Below are positions 17,841-27,509 of a stretch of 64,000 nucleotides of DNA, in pieces (position 1 is the stretch's first letter; every line of letters starts with the position of its first letter). The notes below the pieces were generated by a model. That model made no database searches. It was not told the DNA's origin and saw only the letters and a program-made list of their open reading frames with translations. A program made the translations under genes and the position numbers. The stretch is from Yoonia litorea (GTDB lineage Bacteria; Pseudomonadota; Alphaproteobacteria; Rhodobacterales; Rhodobacteraceae): assembly GCF_900114675.1 (NCBI RefSeq), contig NZ_FOZM01000002.1, positions 434,001 through 498,000 of the forward strand. The letters run 5' to 3'.

Positions 17841-19955
17841 ATGCGCATTTCGGTACTGTCATCGGCATCGGTGATCGCTGTTTCATTGGTTTCTCCGACG
17901 AATGCGCAAGACATTCCGCCGACCTTTGGCCTCTACGGAACGCCCGGGTTGTTGGAGATGCCGACCGCCTCGACGCCGTCCGAGGGGACAATCGCGACGT
18001 CGCTTTCATATCGGGACGGATTGTTTCAGACTGTTTTGAGCTATCAGCTTACCGAGCGTATTTCCGGTAGTTTTCGTCTCGCTTTGATGGATATCTATGA
18101 CGAAACTGCCACCGACATTTTGCGGAATGAATTTGAACGGGGCTTCGACCTTCATATCAAACTCGTCGAAGAGAGCGCCTATCTTCCTGAAGTTTCAGTC
18201 GGCCTCCGCGACTTTCTGACGCCGGGGAAACTACAGTCGGAATACATCGTCGCAACAAAATCTATCGGTGATGGCCTGCGGGTTTCTGCGGGCGTGGGAT
18301 GGGGCGCGATGGGGACGCGTGACGGATTTGAAAACCCGATCTCGGCACGCGCGATCCGCCCTGCATTTGACGTGAGCGAAAGTGACGGCCAACTCGCGAA
18401 TGATTTCTGGTTCGCGGGAGATGCTGCATTCTTTGGCGGTGTCGAGTATCAGTGGAACGACCGTTGGGGTCTTGTGGCAGAGTATTCCTCATTGGCATAC
18501 CCAGAGTCAGCCAACAGCCCGGCGATAGATGCGGAAAGCCCGTACAGCTTTGGCCTTACTTACCGCCCCCGTGACGGTATGCAGTTCACGGCTGCGGCGC
18601 TCAACAGGGATGCCTTTGCGATTTCCGGATCCTTCTTCCTGAACGCCAACAAGCGCCCCGGCATGAGCGGTATCGAAAGTGCGCCTGTGCCAGTCAGAGT
18701 GAGGTCAGCAGCAGAGCGAAGTCCAGCCGCTCGTGTGCAATTACCCCCAACTGCGATTGGTGCCGCGCTGGCCCCCGCGTTCGAAGTGGAGGGACTACAG
18801 CTTTTGGCGATTGATATCGAAGACGATACCGCGCGTATCCGCTTTTCGAACGAGCGCTATCGGTCCAATGCGCAGGCGCTGGGGCGCGCGGCGCGGCTCC
18901 TGACGCAAGTGATGCCCGCGCAGGTTGAGACATTTTTCATGGAGCAGGTATCTCAAGGGATACCCCTGTCAGCAGTGAGGGTGTCGCGCCGCGATATTGA
19001 GATACTGGAGAACAGAGCAGGCGCCGCACGAACACTTCTTGCAAGAGCGAGTTTTCAGGATGCGGAAACCGCAGGTGGCCTGACCACGATTGGAACAGCC
19101 GATCCGGAATTGGTTTGGGGGCTGTCGCCCTATTTCCGCATTGTTCCCTCCTCAAGCGGTGGGACCGCATCGGTCGACATTGGCGCATCGCTCGACGCAA
19201 GTTATGCGATTACACCGCAATTGGTTCTGAGTGGCTCGATCCAACAGAGCCTTTTGAGAAATGACGCAGAGGATCCCGTGGCGGACGATACGCCGGAGCT
19301 TCAAAATGTGCGCACTGACGGGGGTTTTTATGGGGACGATGGCGTTCCCGTTCTGCAAAGGCTTGCGCTCACGCATTTTGGGCGACCTGCCGAAAACCTC
19401 TACAGCCGCATCAGCGTCGGTTATCTGGAAAGGATGTTTGGCGGTGTTTCAGCGGAGTTGCTTTGGAAACCGGTTAATGGCCGTTTAGGTCTGGGCGCAG
19501 AGGTTAGCTACGTCGCACAGCGCGATACGGATTTGTTGCTCGGCTTTGAAGACTACGATTATCAGGTCACGACCGGTCATCTCTCCGCCTATTACGACTT
19601 TGGCAATGGGTATCACACGCAGCTCGATGTGGGCCGCTATCTCGCCGGGGACTGGGGGGCGACACTGGAGGTCGCGCGAGAATATGAAAACGGGATCAGG
19701 ATTGCCGCCAGCGTGACCCAGACTGACGTTTCATATGATGATTTTGGAACCGGGTCTTACAACAAGGGCATTTCCATTACCTTGCCACAGGATTTTCTGA
19801 CCGGGCGCGCGACCCGCGAAACTTACAGTGCAACTTTAGGGACACGGACCGGAGATGGCGGCGCAAGGCTGGAGATTGGCGATCGTCTCTACAGCGTCGT
19901 GCGAGGCGCGCATCAAGCTGACCTGAGTGATACTTGGGGGAGGTTCTGGCGATGA
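17841..19955 (+). CDS. YjbH-family outer-membrane exopolysaccharide protein
   Basis: A 704-residue YjbH (GfcD) domain protein. After a signal peptide (MRISVLSSASVIAVSLVSPTNAQ), the first strand region GLYGTPGLLEMPTAS is characteristic of the family, predicted to form an outer-membrane beta-barrel involved in exopolysaccharide export. Many alternating-hydrophobicity strands follow, and the last ~250 residues form a second barrel-like part. Full length for the family. It overlaps the yjbF-like gene by four bases (ATGA). The yjbE and yjbG members of the enterobacterial operon are absent. Confidence 0.87.
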   Translation: MRISVLSSASVIAVSLVSPTNAQDIPPTFGLYGTPGLLEMPTASTPSEGTIATSLSYRDGLFQTVLSYQLTERISGSFRLALMDIYDETATDILRNEFERGFDLHIKLVEESAYLPEVSVGLRDFLTPGKLQSEYIVATKSIGDGLRVSAGVGWGAMGTRDGFENPISARAIRPAFDVSESDGQLANDFWFAGDAAFFGGVEYQWNDRWGLVAEYSSLAYPESANSPAIDAESPYSFGLTYRPRDGMQFTAAALNRDAFAISGSFFLNANKRPGMSGIESAPVPVRVRSAAERSPAARVQLPPTAIGAALAPAFEVEGLQLLAIDIEDDTARIRFSNERYRSNAQALGRAARLLTQVMPAQVETFFMEQVSQGIPLSAVRVSRRDIEILENRAGAARTLLARASFQDAETAGGLTTIGTADPELVWGLSPYFRIVPSSSGGTASVDIGASLDASYAITPQLVLSGSIQQSLLRNDAEDPVADDTPELQNVRTDGGFYGDDGVPVLQRLALTHFGRPAENLYSRISVGYLERMFGGVSAELLWKPVNGRLGLGAEVSYVAQRDTDLLLGFEDYDYQVTTGHLSAYYDFGNGYHTQLDVGRYLAGDWGATLEVAREYENGIRIAASVTQTDVSYDDFGTGSYNKGISITLPQDFLTGRATRETYSATLGTRTGDGGARLEIGDRLYSVVRGAHQADLSDTWGRFWR

Positions 19956-20605
19956 GACTGACCGTAGCGGCCATCACAGCAGCAGCCCTGACTCTTCTTA
20001 GTGCCTGCAGCGACCCACAAGGTTCATCGGTCATCTCAAGGGTGACTGGCATGATGCTGGGGATGACACAAGATGACGCAACCTCAAGAACTGGTTTGCA
20101 AGTCAGCGCCGAAGAAATACTGGCCAACCCCGGCCGATACGTTCGCGTGAATGTGCGTGATCTGGGGGTAGCCGACACGATGGTTGCGGCTGCCGACAAC
20201 AACGGGCGAGTGACCTGGGCCGGTGGCACAGGCATTAGTGTGACATTGGATCAAGGGGTCGTCGTGGCGACGCGCGGCCTTCCACGCGATCTAATGGGGT
20301 CCGATGCATCAGCGACCTTGGCCTCGTTACGTAACGGTCGCGGCAATCATGTCAGAACCCATGATTTTCTATCTGATCAGGACCAAATCCAGTCCGTCGT
20401 TCTGCAATGCCGTGTTGAGGCAAAAGGAAGCGACGAAATCACCAGGCTGGGCGCACGCCTCTCGACCACGCGCGTCGAGGAGCGGTGTACAAGCGATGGG
20501 CTGTCTCTCACTAACGTCTACTGGCTCAATCAGTCTGGTCGCATCTTGCGTAGTTTGCAGGCCGTCTCCCCTGACGCAGGTTACCTTCAGATCGACGCGT
20601 TCTAG
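19952..20605 (+). CDS. YjbF-family lipoprotein
   Basis: A 217-residue lipoprotein: the signal ends in LTLLSAC with the acylated cysteine at residue 19. The body matches YjbF (GfcB) proteins, which accompany YjbH in polysaccharide-export operons. The start ATG at 19952 overlaps the yjbH stop, with GGGGGAGG upstream as ribosome site. The gene order H then F is reversed relative to E. coli yjbEFGH. Convergent with holA, 20 bases between stops. Confidence 0.8.
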   Translation: MRLTVAAITAAALTLLSACSDPQGSSVISRVTGMMLGMTQDDATSRTGLQVSAEEILANPGRYVRVNVRDLGVADTMVAAADNNGRVTWAGGTGISVTLDQGVVVATRGLPRDLMGSDASATLASLRNGRGNHVRTHDFLSDQDQIQSVVLQCRVEAKGSDEITRLGARLSTTRVEERCTSDGLSLTNVYWLNQSGRILRSLQAVSPDAGYLQIDAF

Positions 20606-20625
20606 CCGAAATCGGGTGACAGGGC

Positions 20626-21648
20626 CTACTGCCTTGCGATCATCGCCAGGCGAATGAAGGTGCGCTCTGCCAATGCGGCTGGAGGAGCGCTTTGAGCCGA
20701 TCTGAGTTGCAAGTCCAAGTCTGTCAGTGCGGTCAAAGCCCTTTCCAGTCGATCTCTTCCCCAGCGCCCGGCCTGTCTGCTGATCTTATCACGTCGTGGC
20801 CCAAAAACTGGCGGACGTAACCGTCCGACACCTGACGCGGGACCGTTGGGATCAGATGCGACCATATGCAGACGCCGAAAATGCCGGGTCGCCTGAATGC
20901 AAAGTGTGACTGGCAATACACCCTGTGCCGTCAGATTGCGCAAAAGCGGACCGAGTTGATCGGGCTGACCGTCAGTCACGGCATCAAGAATATCGTCAAC
21001 ATCCGCATCAGCAGATTGCGGTGCACATGCGGCCACGTCTTCCAACGTCAACGGCGTGTTGTCACTCAATTTGTAGAGGCTGATCTTCTCAAGCGTCTGC
21101 CGGAAGTCCCCTGGCTCCAATGAATTGGCCAGCGACAAAAGCTGATCCATGACATCCTGAGATGGCCTCTCTAATCCTGCGTCGGAGATCGCAAGTTCAA
21201 TGTCAGCGCCGCTGGGTGGATCATCGTAAAGACCGATTGAAACAGCATTACGGTGGTTTTCCACGACCTTTCGCAGCGCAGACTTCGCGGTGAGTTGCCC
21301 GGCGGTGATAATCACTTGCGCGTCGCCCGGCTGCCAATCTGCAAGCGCCGCCTCAAGTGTCTTGGCTAGACCATCGGTCGCGTCCTCGACGAAGGCGACG
21401 CGATGCCCTGGAAAGAACCCTTGCGCCTTGATTGCGTCATCAAGCAGGGCCGGGTCTTTTCTAAGGTCGGCGGCATTGATCCGTGTCAGCCGCATCTCTT
21501 CTTCGCCCTGAGGTCCAACAAGAAATTTGATGGACTGTGTCCGCGCATCTGCAACACGCATCGCGTCTGCACCGAAAATCAGAATGGCTGTGTGCGCAGC
21601 GTCAGGTTTGCGCAGATACTCTTTGGCTGCGGGTCCTGACAGCTTCAT
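20626..21648 (-). CDS. holA: DNA polymerase III subunit delta
   Basis: A 340-residue clamp-loader subunit that opens the beta clamp. Family features: the N-terminal AAA+-like region with AILIFGADAMRVADA, no functional Walker A, and the C-terminal LYKLSDN/TLEDV region with conserved arginines. Start overlaps the lptE stop by four bases. The leuS-lptE-holA order is conserved in many Proteobacteria and supports the call. Confidence 0.92.
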   Translation of the reverse strand: MKLSGPAAKEYLRKPDAAHTAILIFGADAMRVADARTQSIKFLVGPQGEEEMRLTRINAADLRKDPALLDDAIKAQGFFPGHRVAFVEDATDGLAKTLEAALADWQPGDAQVIITAGQLTAKSALRKVVENHRNAVSIGLYDDPPSGADIELAISDAGLERPSQDVMDQLLSLANSLEPGDFRQTLEKISLYKLSDNTPLTLEDVAACAPQSADADVDDILDAVTDGQPDQLGPLLRNLTAQGVLPVTLCIQATRHFRRLHMVASDPNGPASGVGRLRPPVFGPRRDKISRQAGRWGRDRLERALTALTDLDLQLRSAQSAPPAALAERTFIRLAMIARQ

Positions 21649-22130
21649 CGGGGCAGTTCGCTTGCCCGCGCAAGAACCTGCGTCGTGATCATATCGGCAA
21701 GGATTGTCGCCAGACGTTCACGCGCGTCGTCTCGGGTGGTTTGGGTCGCAACGGTCGAACCAGTCGCAGAGTAGGACGTGAATGCCTCGACTTGCCCGTT
21801 ATCAATCTGACGGTCATTTGAGAGATCAAACATGACCCAACGTGCCGCGCCGACGATGTTAAGCCGCGCTGTATCACCCTCAGCCGTAATCGCAGCCGCA
21901 CGTTCAGAGCTGTCTGCCGTGACTTTCACTAAGTATTGCGGCACCACGGTCCGGCCGAGCCGCTCTTCAAGGCGCGCGCTGATATGATACCCCAGGACTG
22001 ACGGATCGCTCTCGAACACGAAGGCGCCGCGGAGATCACTGTTCTCTTGATAGACCGGCACAAAACCGCATCCCGCCAGGGCAAGAAGCCCTGCCAGGAA
22101 AAAGCGACGTGCGTGGCGGTCAGATGACAA
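21645..22130 (-). CDS. lptE: LPS-assembly lipoprotein LptE
   Basis: A 161-residue outer-membrane lipoprotein with lipobox LALAGC (Cys21). It plugs the LptD barrel in LPS insertion. LptE features include [11 protein letters not shown] after the cysteine. It starts 11 bases inside the leuS 3' end and overlaps holA by four bases, so all three genes are likely translated from one mRNA. Sequence conservation in this family is low; gene order is a major part of the evidence. Confidence 0.88.
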   Translation of the reverse strand: MSSDRHARRFFLAGLLALAGCGFVPVYQENSDLRGAFVFESDPSVLGYHISARLEERLGRTVVPQYLVKVTADSSERAAAITAEGDTARLNIVGAARWVMFDLSNDRQIDNGQVEAFTSYSATGSTVATQTTRDDARERLATILADMITTQVLARASELPR

Positions 22131-24663
22131 TGTTCACAATCCGTCCGGGTACAACGATCAGTTTCTTCGGGGCGCTTCCGGAAAGCGCACTCTGAACCAC
22201 ATCAAGTCCGAGCACGATTTCTTCGACTGCATCTTTACGGGCATCTGCGGCGACCTGAATTTCGGCGCGACGTTTACCGTTGATCTGGACAGGCATGGTG
22301 ATGGTATCTTCCACCAACATAGCCTCATCGGCGACCGGCCAAGGCGCATTTGCGATCAGTCCTTCGCCGCCCTGATGCGCCCAGATGTCCTCTGACAAAT
22401 GCGGTGTCATCGGCGACATCAGCTGTGCCAGCGTCATGATCCCTTCGCGTTTGGCAGCTTTTGAAGCTTTAGATTTCTGCAAGGTCGCCGTAAAGGCGTA
22501 GAGCTTTGCGATTGCTGCGTTGAACCCGAAAGTCTCGATCGCCAAGGTGACATCGTTGATTGTCTTGTGCATGGCACGCAGCAAGTCTTCGTCACCTTCT
22601 CCTGCGCTGTCATCCATCTGGCTGATACGGTCGCAGAGGTTCCAGACGCGGTTGAGATGCTTGAATGTCGCTTCTGCACCTGCGGCGGTCCACTCCACAT
22701 CGCGTTCCGGCGGGCTGTCGGACAAAACAAACCAACGCGCGGTGTCGGCACCGTATTTGTCCAGAATGTCGTCAGGATCGACCACGTTCTTCTTCGACTT
22801 CGACATTTTGGCCGAAGGAATGATCTCTACGGCGGTTCCATCTGCCAGCTTTCCGTCAGTGACATCCTCCGGCAAGTGGTAGACGGGTCGGCCTTTGTCG
22901 TCGCGAGTCTGATAGATTTCATGCGTGACCATGCCTTGCGTAAACAGCGCATCAAATGGTTCTGAGGCGCTGGCGGGCAGGTGGCCTGTCATGTGCATCG
23001 CGCGGGCAAAAAAGCGGCTGTAAAGCAGGTGCAGGATCGCATGCTCGATGCCGCCAATGTACTGGTCGACGTTCATCCAGTACTGGGCATCTTCCATACT
23101 GGTCGGCGTCTCGGCATTGGGGGCGGTGAAGCGCGCAAAATACCATGACGAATCCACGAATGTGTCCATCGTATCGGTCTCACGCTTGGCAGGCTTGCCG
23201 CAGGACGGGCAGGCACAGTCCCGCCATGTTGGGTGACGGTCCAACGGGTTGCCCGGGGTGTCGAATGACACGTCATAGGGCAGTTCGATGGGCAGGTTCT
23301 CTTTCTTCTCAGGCACCACGCCGCAGTCGTCGCAGTGCACAACCGGGATCGGGCAGCCCCAATAGCGCTGACGGCTCAGTCCCCAGTCACGCAAGCGATA
23401 CTTGGTTACGCCTTCACCAAAACCGTTCTCTTCAGCAAAAGCGATGGCTGCGGCAATACCATCGTCTCCGGTCTGCTCTGTTTCGCCGGCAAAGCCACGG
23501 ATATAGATAACCGTTTCGGACTTTGGCGGCACATAGGCGTCGCCCCCGTCCTCGGGCATTGTGATGCCTTCGTCATTTGCGGGCGCAAACGTGCTGATCA
23601 CGGGCAAACCATACTTGCGCGCGAAATCAAGGTCTCGCTGGTCGTGCGCTGGGCAACCGAAGATTGCGCCTGTGCCGTAATCCATCAGAATGAAGTTCGC
23701 GATATAGACGGGCAGGTCAGGCTGGCCCGCCAGCGGATGTTTGACGGTCAGGCCGGTATCAAAGCCCAGCTTCTCAGCCTTCTCGATTGCCTCTGCGGTG
23801 GTGCCGCCCTTACGGCATTGGGCGCAGAATGCCGCAACCTTTTCGTCTTTGGCTTCCAGTTCCTTGGCTAACGGATGGTCGGGCGAGATACCGACAAAGG
23901 ATGCTCCCATCAGCGTGTCTGGGCGAGTTGTATAAACTTCGATTTCACCGCCATCGGTGCGGTGAAAGCTGAACTGCAGCCCGCGCGATTTGCCGATCCA
24001 GTTTGCTTGCATCAGCTTGACCTTCGCAGGCCAGTTGTCCAACCCGTCAATGGCGTCGAGCAGTTCTTCGGAATAATCACTGATCTTGAAGAACCACTGC
24101 ACCAACTCGCGGCGTTCAACCTCGGCACCAGAGCGCCAGCCCTTGCCGTCAATCACCTGCTCGTTTGCCAGCACGGTCATATCGACCGGGTCCCAGTTCA
24201 CGACAGCCTTCTTGCGGTAGATCAGGCCCTTTTCCAGAAAGTCGATGAACAAGGCCTGCTGCTGACCGTAGTATTCAGGATCACAGGTCGCGAACTCGCG
24301 CGACCAGTCAATCGACAGGCCAAGAGGTTTCATTTGCGCGCGCATGTCGGCAATATTCTGGTAGGTCCAGTCCTTGGGGTGACCGCCTGAGGCCATTGCG
24401 GCGTTTTCAGCGGGCATCCCGAAGGCGTCCCATCCCATGGGGTGAAGAATGTTGTGTCCCGTCGCCAGCTTATAGCGCGCAATCACGTCACCCATTGTAT
24501 AGTTGCGCACATGGCCCATGTGGATCCGGCCCGAAGGGTAGGGGAACATTTCCAGCACGTAGTACTTGGGCTTATCGGCACTGCGCGTCGCCTTGAAAGT
24601 CTGGGCTTCAGCCCAAGCCTCCTGCCATTTTGCCTCGATTTTAGCTGGCGAATATGTGGTCAT
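22120..24663 (-). CDS. leuS: leucyl-tRNA synthetase
   Basis: An 847-residue class I synthetase of bacterial type. HIGH-like [12 protein letters not shown] lies near residue 48; the editing domain carries [12 protein letters not shown] and [25 protein letters not shown] is at about residue 620; and the C-terminal anticodon-binding part follows. Length is normal for the family. First gene of the leuS-lptE-holA operon. Confidence 0.98.
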   Translation of the reverse strand: MTTYSPAKIEAKWQEAWAEAQTFKATRSADKPKYYVLEMFPYPSGRIHMGHVRNYTMGDVIARYKLATGHNILHPMGWDAFGMPAENAAMASGGHPKDWTYQNIADMRAQMKPLGLSIDWSREFATCDPEYYGQQQALFIDFLEKGLIYRKKAVVNWDPVDMTVLANEQVIDGKGWRSGAEVERRELVQWFFKISDYSEELLDAIDGLDNWPAKVKLMQANWIGKSRGLQFSFHRTDGGEIEVYTTRPDTLMGASFVGISPDHPLAKELEAKDEKVAAFCAQCRKGGTTAEAIEKAEKLGFDTGLTVKHPLAGQPDLPVYIANFILMDYGTGAIFGCPAHDQRDLDFARKYGLPVISTFAPANDEGITMPEDGGDAYVPPKSETVIYIRGFAGETEQTGDDGIAAAIAFAEENGFGEGVTKYRLRDWGLSRQRYWGCPIPVVHCDDCGVVPEKKENLPIELPYDVSFDTPGNPLDRHPTWRDCACPSCGKPAKRETDTMDTFVDSSWYFARFTAPNAETPTSMEDAQYWMNVDQYIGGIEHAILHLLYSRFFARAMHMTGHLPASASEPFDALFTQGMVTHEIYQTRDDKGRPVYHLPEDVTDGKLADGTAVEIIPSAKMSKSKKNVVDPDDILDKYGADTARWFVLSDSPPERDVEWTAAGAEATFKHLNRVWNLCDRISQMDDSAGEGDEDLLRAMHKTINDVTLAIETFGFNAAIAKLYAFTATLQKSKASKAAKREGIMTLAQLMSPMTPHLSEDIWAHQGGEGLIANAPWPVADEAMLVEDTITMPVQINGKRRAEIQVAADARKDAVEEIVLGLDVVQSALSGSAPKKLIVVPGRIVNIVI

Positions 24664-24779
24664 GTCAGCGGTCTTTCCGAATTCTCAAACAGGATGGCCT
24701 CGTCCGGCGATAGTCATAATGGTGCGGGTCAGGGATGGCTATAGTCTGCCGCTTTGAAATCGACCTGCACAAAAAGAAA

Positions 24780-24801
24780 GAGCGGCCCCGAAGGACCGCT
24801 C
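24780..24801 (-). terminator. terminator of the porin gene
   Basis: Stem GAGCGG/CCGCTC, extended by two further G-C pairs around a TTCG-type loop. On the minus strand it is followed by TTTCTTTTTG. It lies 23 bases after the porin stop. Confidence 0.85.
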
Positions 24802-24824
24802 AAACTTTGTGACTTCAGCTTCGA

Positions 24825-25916
24825 TTAGAAGGAGAAGGATACTTCTACAGTTGTACCGTTCTGCAGTTCGTCTTCGCCGATCTCGTCGCCTTCGGAACCG
24901 TCTTCATCGATCGCATAGGACACGAGCAGAGTAGCGCCGCCACCCAGGTCATATGTACCAGCCACGTAGTAGTCGAGCTCATCGTCTAGAACGCTGTTGT
25001 TCACACCGGCGTGGATGATTGCGCCCAGACCTGTGTCATAATTCGCGTCGACCGACCAACCTGCATCGTCTGCGTCTTCAACCATGTCGATTTCGGCGGA
25101 AACCGAAATAGGGCCGTCAACATATGATACATCAAGGCCATACTGGTCGAGTGCACGAGCGGCGTTGTCAGACTCGTTCATCGAGTAGTAGCCACCAACT
25201 GTAACTGGTCCGAACGGTGCAGATACGCTGACGCCCAAAGATGTTGTGTCGTCGAAGTCCTGCGACAAGTAAGCAGCTGTCACATCGAAACCAGCAACTG
25301 CACCGGAGACAGATACACCGAACTGCTCAGCGAAATCTTCAACTGTTTCGTCGATAGCTTCTTCGTACGCACCAATGACTGTGAAGCCTGCAACGTCAGC
25401 TACAGCAGCAACCTGCAGAGCATTGAGCGAGTCGTCGCCAGATTGAGTGTTTACGCCGTAAGAGACCGACCCTGTGACGCCGCCGAATGTTGCTTCGCCG
25501 CGAAGAACTGCGTCAAAGTTGTCGAGGTGCTCAGTTGTACCGCGGAAATCACCAACTGAGTCGCCGTCAACGCCGGACCAGTGAGTGTCAGCCGAAGAGT
25601 TTGTGTCGCCGAATGTCAAAGACGCCATTTCGGAAGCGATTTCCAAAGTTACGCCGTTGTAGCCAGCGTCTTCGACGTCCAGATCGTCAACATCAGCAGT
25701 CGCTGTGACTGTGATGCCGTTGTCCAGAGCTGCAACCATGGATACGTCGAGTTCCATGTCACCGTAGAAGCCGTCGTTATCGCCAGCTGGACCTTCATCG
25801 GAAGTGTTGTAGCCCAGAGTAGCGGAGCCGGAGAAGCTGATGCCTGCGTGGCCGTCAGCAGCAGCTGCGCCTGCGAAAGCGACGATAGCTGTTGTTGTAA
25901 GAAGGATGCTTTTCAT
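24825..25916 (-). CDS. outer-membrane porin
   Basis: A 363-residue general porin. A signal peptide (MKSILLTTTAIVAFAGAAAA) is followed by GISFSGSATLGYN and regular amphipathic strands, ending in the terminal phenylalanine VSFSF required for Bam recognition. The mature chain is very rich in Asp and Glu, typical of marine Rhodobacteraceae porins. Codon use is noticeably more biased (GTT/GCA/CGT-type) than in neighbouring genes, in line with high expression. Own terminator downstream; an inverted repeat lies in the leader. Confidence 0.93.
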   Translation of the reverse strand: MKSILLTTTAIVAFAGAAAADGHAGISFSGSATLGYNTSDEGPAGDNDGFYGDMELDVSMVAALDNGITVTATADVDDLDVEDAGYNGVTLEIASEMASLTFGDTNSSADTHWSGVDGDSVGDFRGTTEHLDNFDAVLRGEATFGGVTGSVSYGVNTQSGDDSLNALQVAAVADVAGFTVIGAYEEAIDETVEDFAEQFGVSVSGAVAGFDVTAAYLSQDFDDTTSLGVSVSAPFGPVTVGGYYSMNESDNAARALDQYGLDVSYVDGPISVSAEIDMVEDADDAGWSVDANYDTGLGAIIHAGVNNSVLDDELDYYVAGTYDLGGGATLLVSYAIDEDGSEGDEIGEDELQNGTTVEVSFSF

Positions 25917-25938
25917 CGATATTTTCCCTCGTGGTTAT

Positions 25939-25954
25939 GCATTCCCAAGAATGC
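25939..25954 (-). promoter_or_regulatory. inverted repeat in the porin leader
   Basis: GCATTC-CCAA-GAATGC, a perfect 6-bp inverted repeat, 22 bases before the porin ATG and just upstream of its ribosome site (GAGGG). It could fold as a leader hairpin that affects translation, or be a dimeric regulator site. Seen in sequence; function inferred. Confidence 0.35.
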
Positions 25955-26143
25955 CAGTTGTCCTAGCATTGCGGTGTAACTGCGCCTATCGGACGAAAGT
26001 CTCAAGTGAATTAGCCCGTCTCCAAAGCGCTTCCGGAAAAATGATGCACTAAGGACACACAAACTTTCTCCCATGACTTTGCTTGAAAATCGCCCTATTT
26101 CAGCCTGCAACACAGTGTGAGCCCTTATTTCGAGGTACCTTCT

Positions 26144-26797
26144 ATGTCGCTTGGCGAAATTCAGGCCAAAATCAACGCAGTCTGTGAAGGCGCGGGTCGA
26201 AATCCGGCAGATGTCAGCTTGATTGCTGTTTCGAAAGTCCAGCCAAACGAGCGAGTCGCGGCCGTCCTTGAAGAAGGGCACCGAATCTTTGGTGAGAACA
26301 AGGTTCAGGAGGCTGCTGGCAAGTGGCCGGACTTTCGTGAGCAATACGATGGAATCACTTTGCATCTGATCGGGCCTCTGCAGACCAACAAGGTGAAACA
26401 GGCAATGCAATTGGCCGACGCGATTCACACGGTCGACCGTCCTAAACTCGCCAAAGCAATTGCACGCCATGCGCAAGACCTTGGGCATTGTCCCGACCTC
26501 TTCGTTCAGGTGAATACAGGAGAGGAGCCGCAGAAATCGGGCGTTCTGCCCGCCGAGGCGGATGCCTTTATCTCTGAAGTCCGCGCGCTTGATCTTCCCT
26601 TGCGAGGTTTGATGTGTATTCCTCCTGTAGACGAGGAACCAAGCCTTCACTTTGCGCTGCTCGCCAAGATTGCCGCGCGCAACGGCTTAGAGGGGTTGTC
26701 CATGGGGATGAGCGGCGACTTTGAACGCGCGATTGGGCTCGGGGCGACACATATCCGTGTGGGTTCTGCCATTTTCGGCGAGCGGGTCTACGGGTGA
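26144..26797 (+). CDS. YggS-family PLP homeostasis protein
   Basis: A 217-residue alanine-racemase-fold protein that binds pyridoxal 5'-phosphate (the lysine is Lys31 in LIAVSKVQP) and buffers PLP without known catalysis. Further family motifs: IFGENKVQEA, LIGPLQTNK, and the phosphate-binding GMSGDFERAIGLGATHIRVGSAIFG. The start at 26144 has CGAGG upstream. Four-base overlap (GTGA) with the following pseudouridine synthase gene. Divergent from the porin across about 230 bases without other genes. Confidence 0.92.
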   Translation: MSLGEIQAKINAVCEGAGRNPADVSLIAVSKVQPNERVAAVLEEGHRIFGENKVQEAAGKWPDFREQYDGITLHLIGPLQTNKVKQAMQLADAIHTVDRPKLAKAIARHAQDLGHCPDLFVQVNTGEEPQKSGVLPAEADAFISEVRALDLPLRGLMCIPPVDEEPSLHFALLAKIAARNGLEGLSMGMSGDFERAIGLGATHIRVGSAIFGERVYG

Positions 26798-27441
26798 GCG
26801 ACGATTACACTCCGCCACAAGAGCCACTGAGTCTTCTCCACGAAGACCATGAGGTGCTCTTGGTCGATAAGCCCTCTGGACTGCTGTCAGTCCCTGGCAA
26901 AGGCCCGCATCTGGCCGACTGCCTAATGGCGCGTGTGCAGGTTGCGTTTCCGACAGCCCTTTTGGTGCACCGACTGGACCGCGACACGTCTGGCGTGATG
27001 ATCTTTGCGCTGACCCCTCATGCGCAGCGGCATCTGGGGCTGCAATTCGAAAAACGTCAGACAAAGAAAACCTACGTCGCCCGCGTCTGGGGCGAGATTG
27101 CGGAAAGGACCGGAACGGTGGACCTACCTCTGATCGTAGACTGGCCGAATCGGCCCAAGCAGATGGTGGACCGTGAGAATGGCAAGCCTGCCGTCACCGA
27201 TTGGCGCGTTGTGCGCGCGAAGGGCGGCGAGACCCGCGTGCGGTTGATGCCAAAGACCGGACGGTCACATCAGCTACGCGTGCATATGCTGGCACTTGGG
27301 CATCCGATATTGGGCGACCCGTTCTATGCCACCGGTGCGGCACGCGACCATCCTCGTCTGATGCTTCATTCTGAGACACTCCAGTTCCGTCACCCCGATG
27401 GCGGGCAGGGGATGCGGGTGACGGCAAAGGCACCCTTCTGA
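26794..27441 (+). CDS. RluA-family RNA pseudouridine synthase
   Basis: A 215-residue pseudouridine synthase. The catalytic aspartate is in HRLDRDTSGVMIFA, and the family's KTYVARVWG and GRSHQLRVHMLALGHPILGD follow. There is no S4 domain, so it resembles the short RluA-type enzymes that modify tRNA position 32 and/or 23S rRNA; the exact target cannot be told. GTG start coupled to yggS. Confidence 0.9.
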   Translation: MSDDYTPPQEPLSLLHEDHEVLLVDKPSGLLSVPGKGPHLADCLMARVQVAFPTALLVHRLDRDTSGVMIFALTPHAQRHLGLQFEKRQTKKTYVARVWGEIAERTGTVDLPLIVDWPNRPKQMVDRENGKPAVTDWRVVRAKGGETRVRLMPKTGRSHQLRVHMLALGHPILGDPFYATGAARDHPRLMLHSETLQFRHPDGGQGMRVTAKAPF

Positions 27442-27451
27442 TGAAACAAAA

Positions 27452-27493
27452 CGCCGGAGGCATCTGTCGGATGCCTCCGGCGGGAGTATTTTT
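27452..27493 (+). terminator. strong terminator, possibly a dispersed repeat type
   Basis: A 13-bp perfect stem (27452-27464 with 27470-27482; core GCCGGAGGCATC) with a 5-base loop is followed by GGGAGTATTTTTTG. It ends the yggS-pseudouridine synthase unit and faces the convergent hydrolase gene. From memory, very similar sequences recur in Roseobacter-group genomes; this was not checked. Confidence 0.85.
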
Positions 27494-27509
27494 TGCAAAA
27501 TGATGCGGC

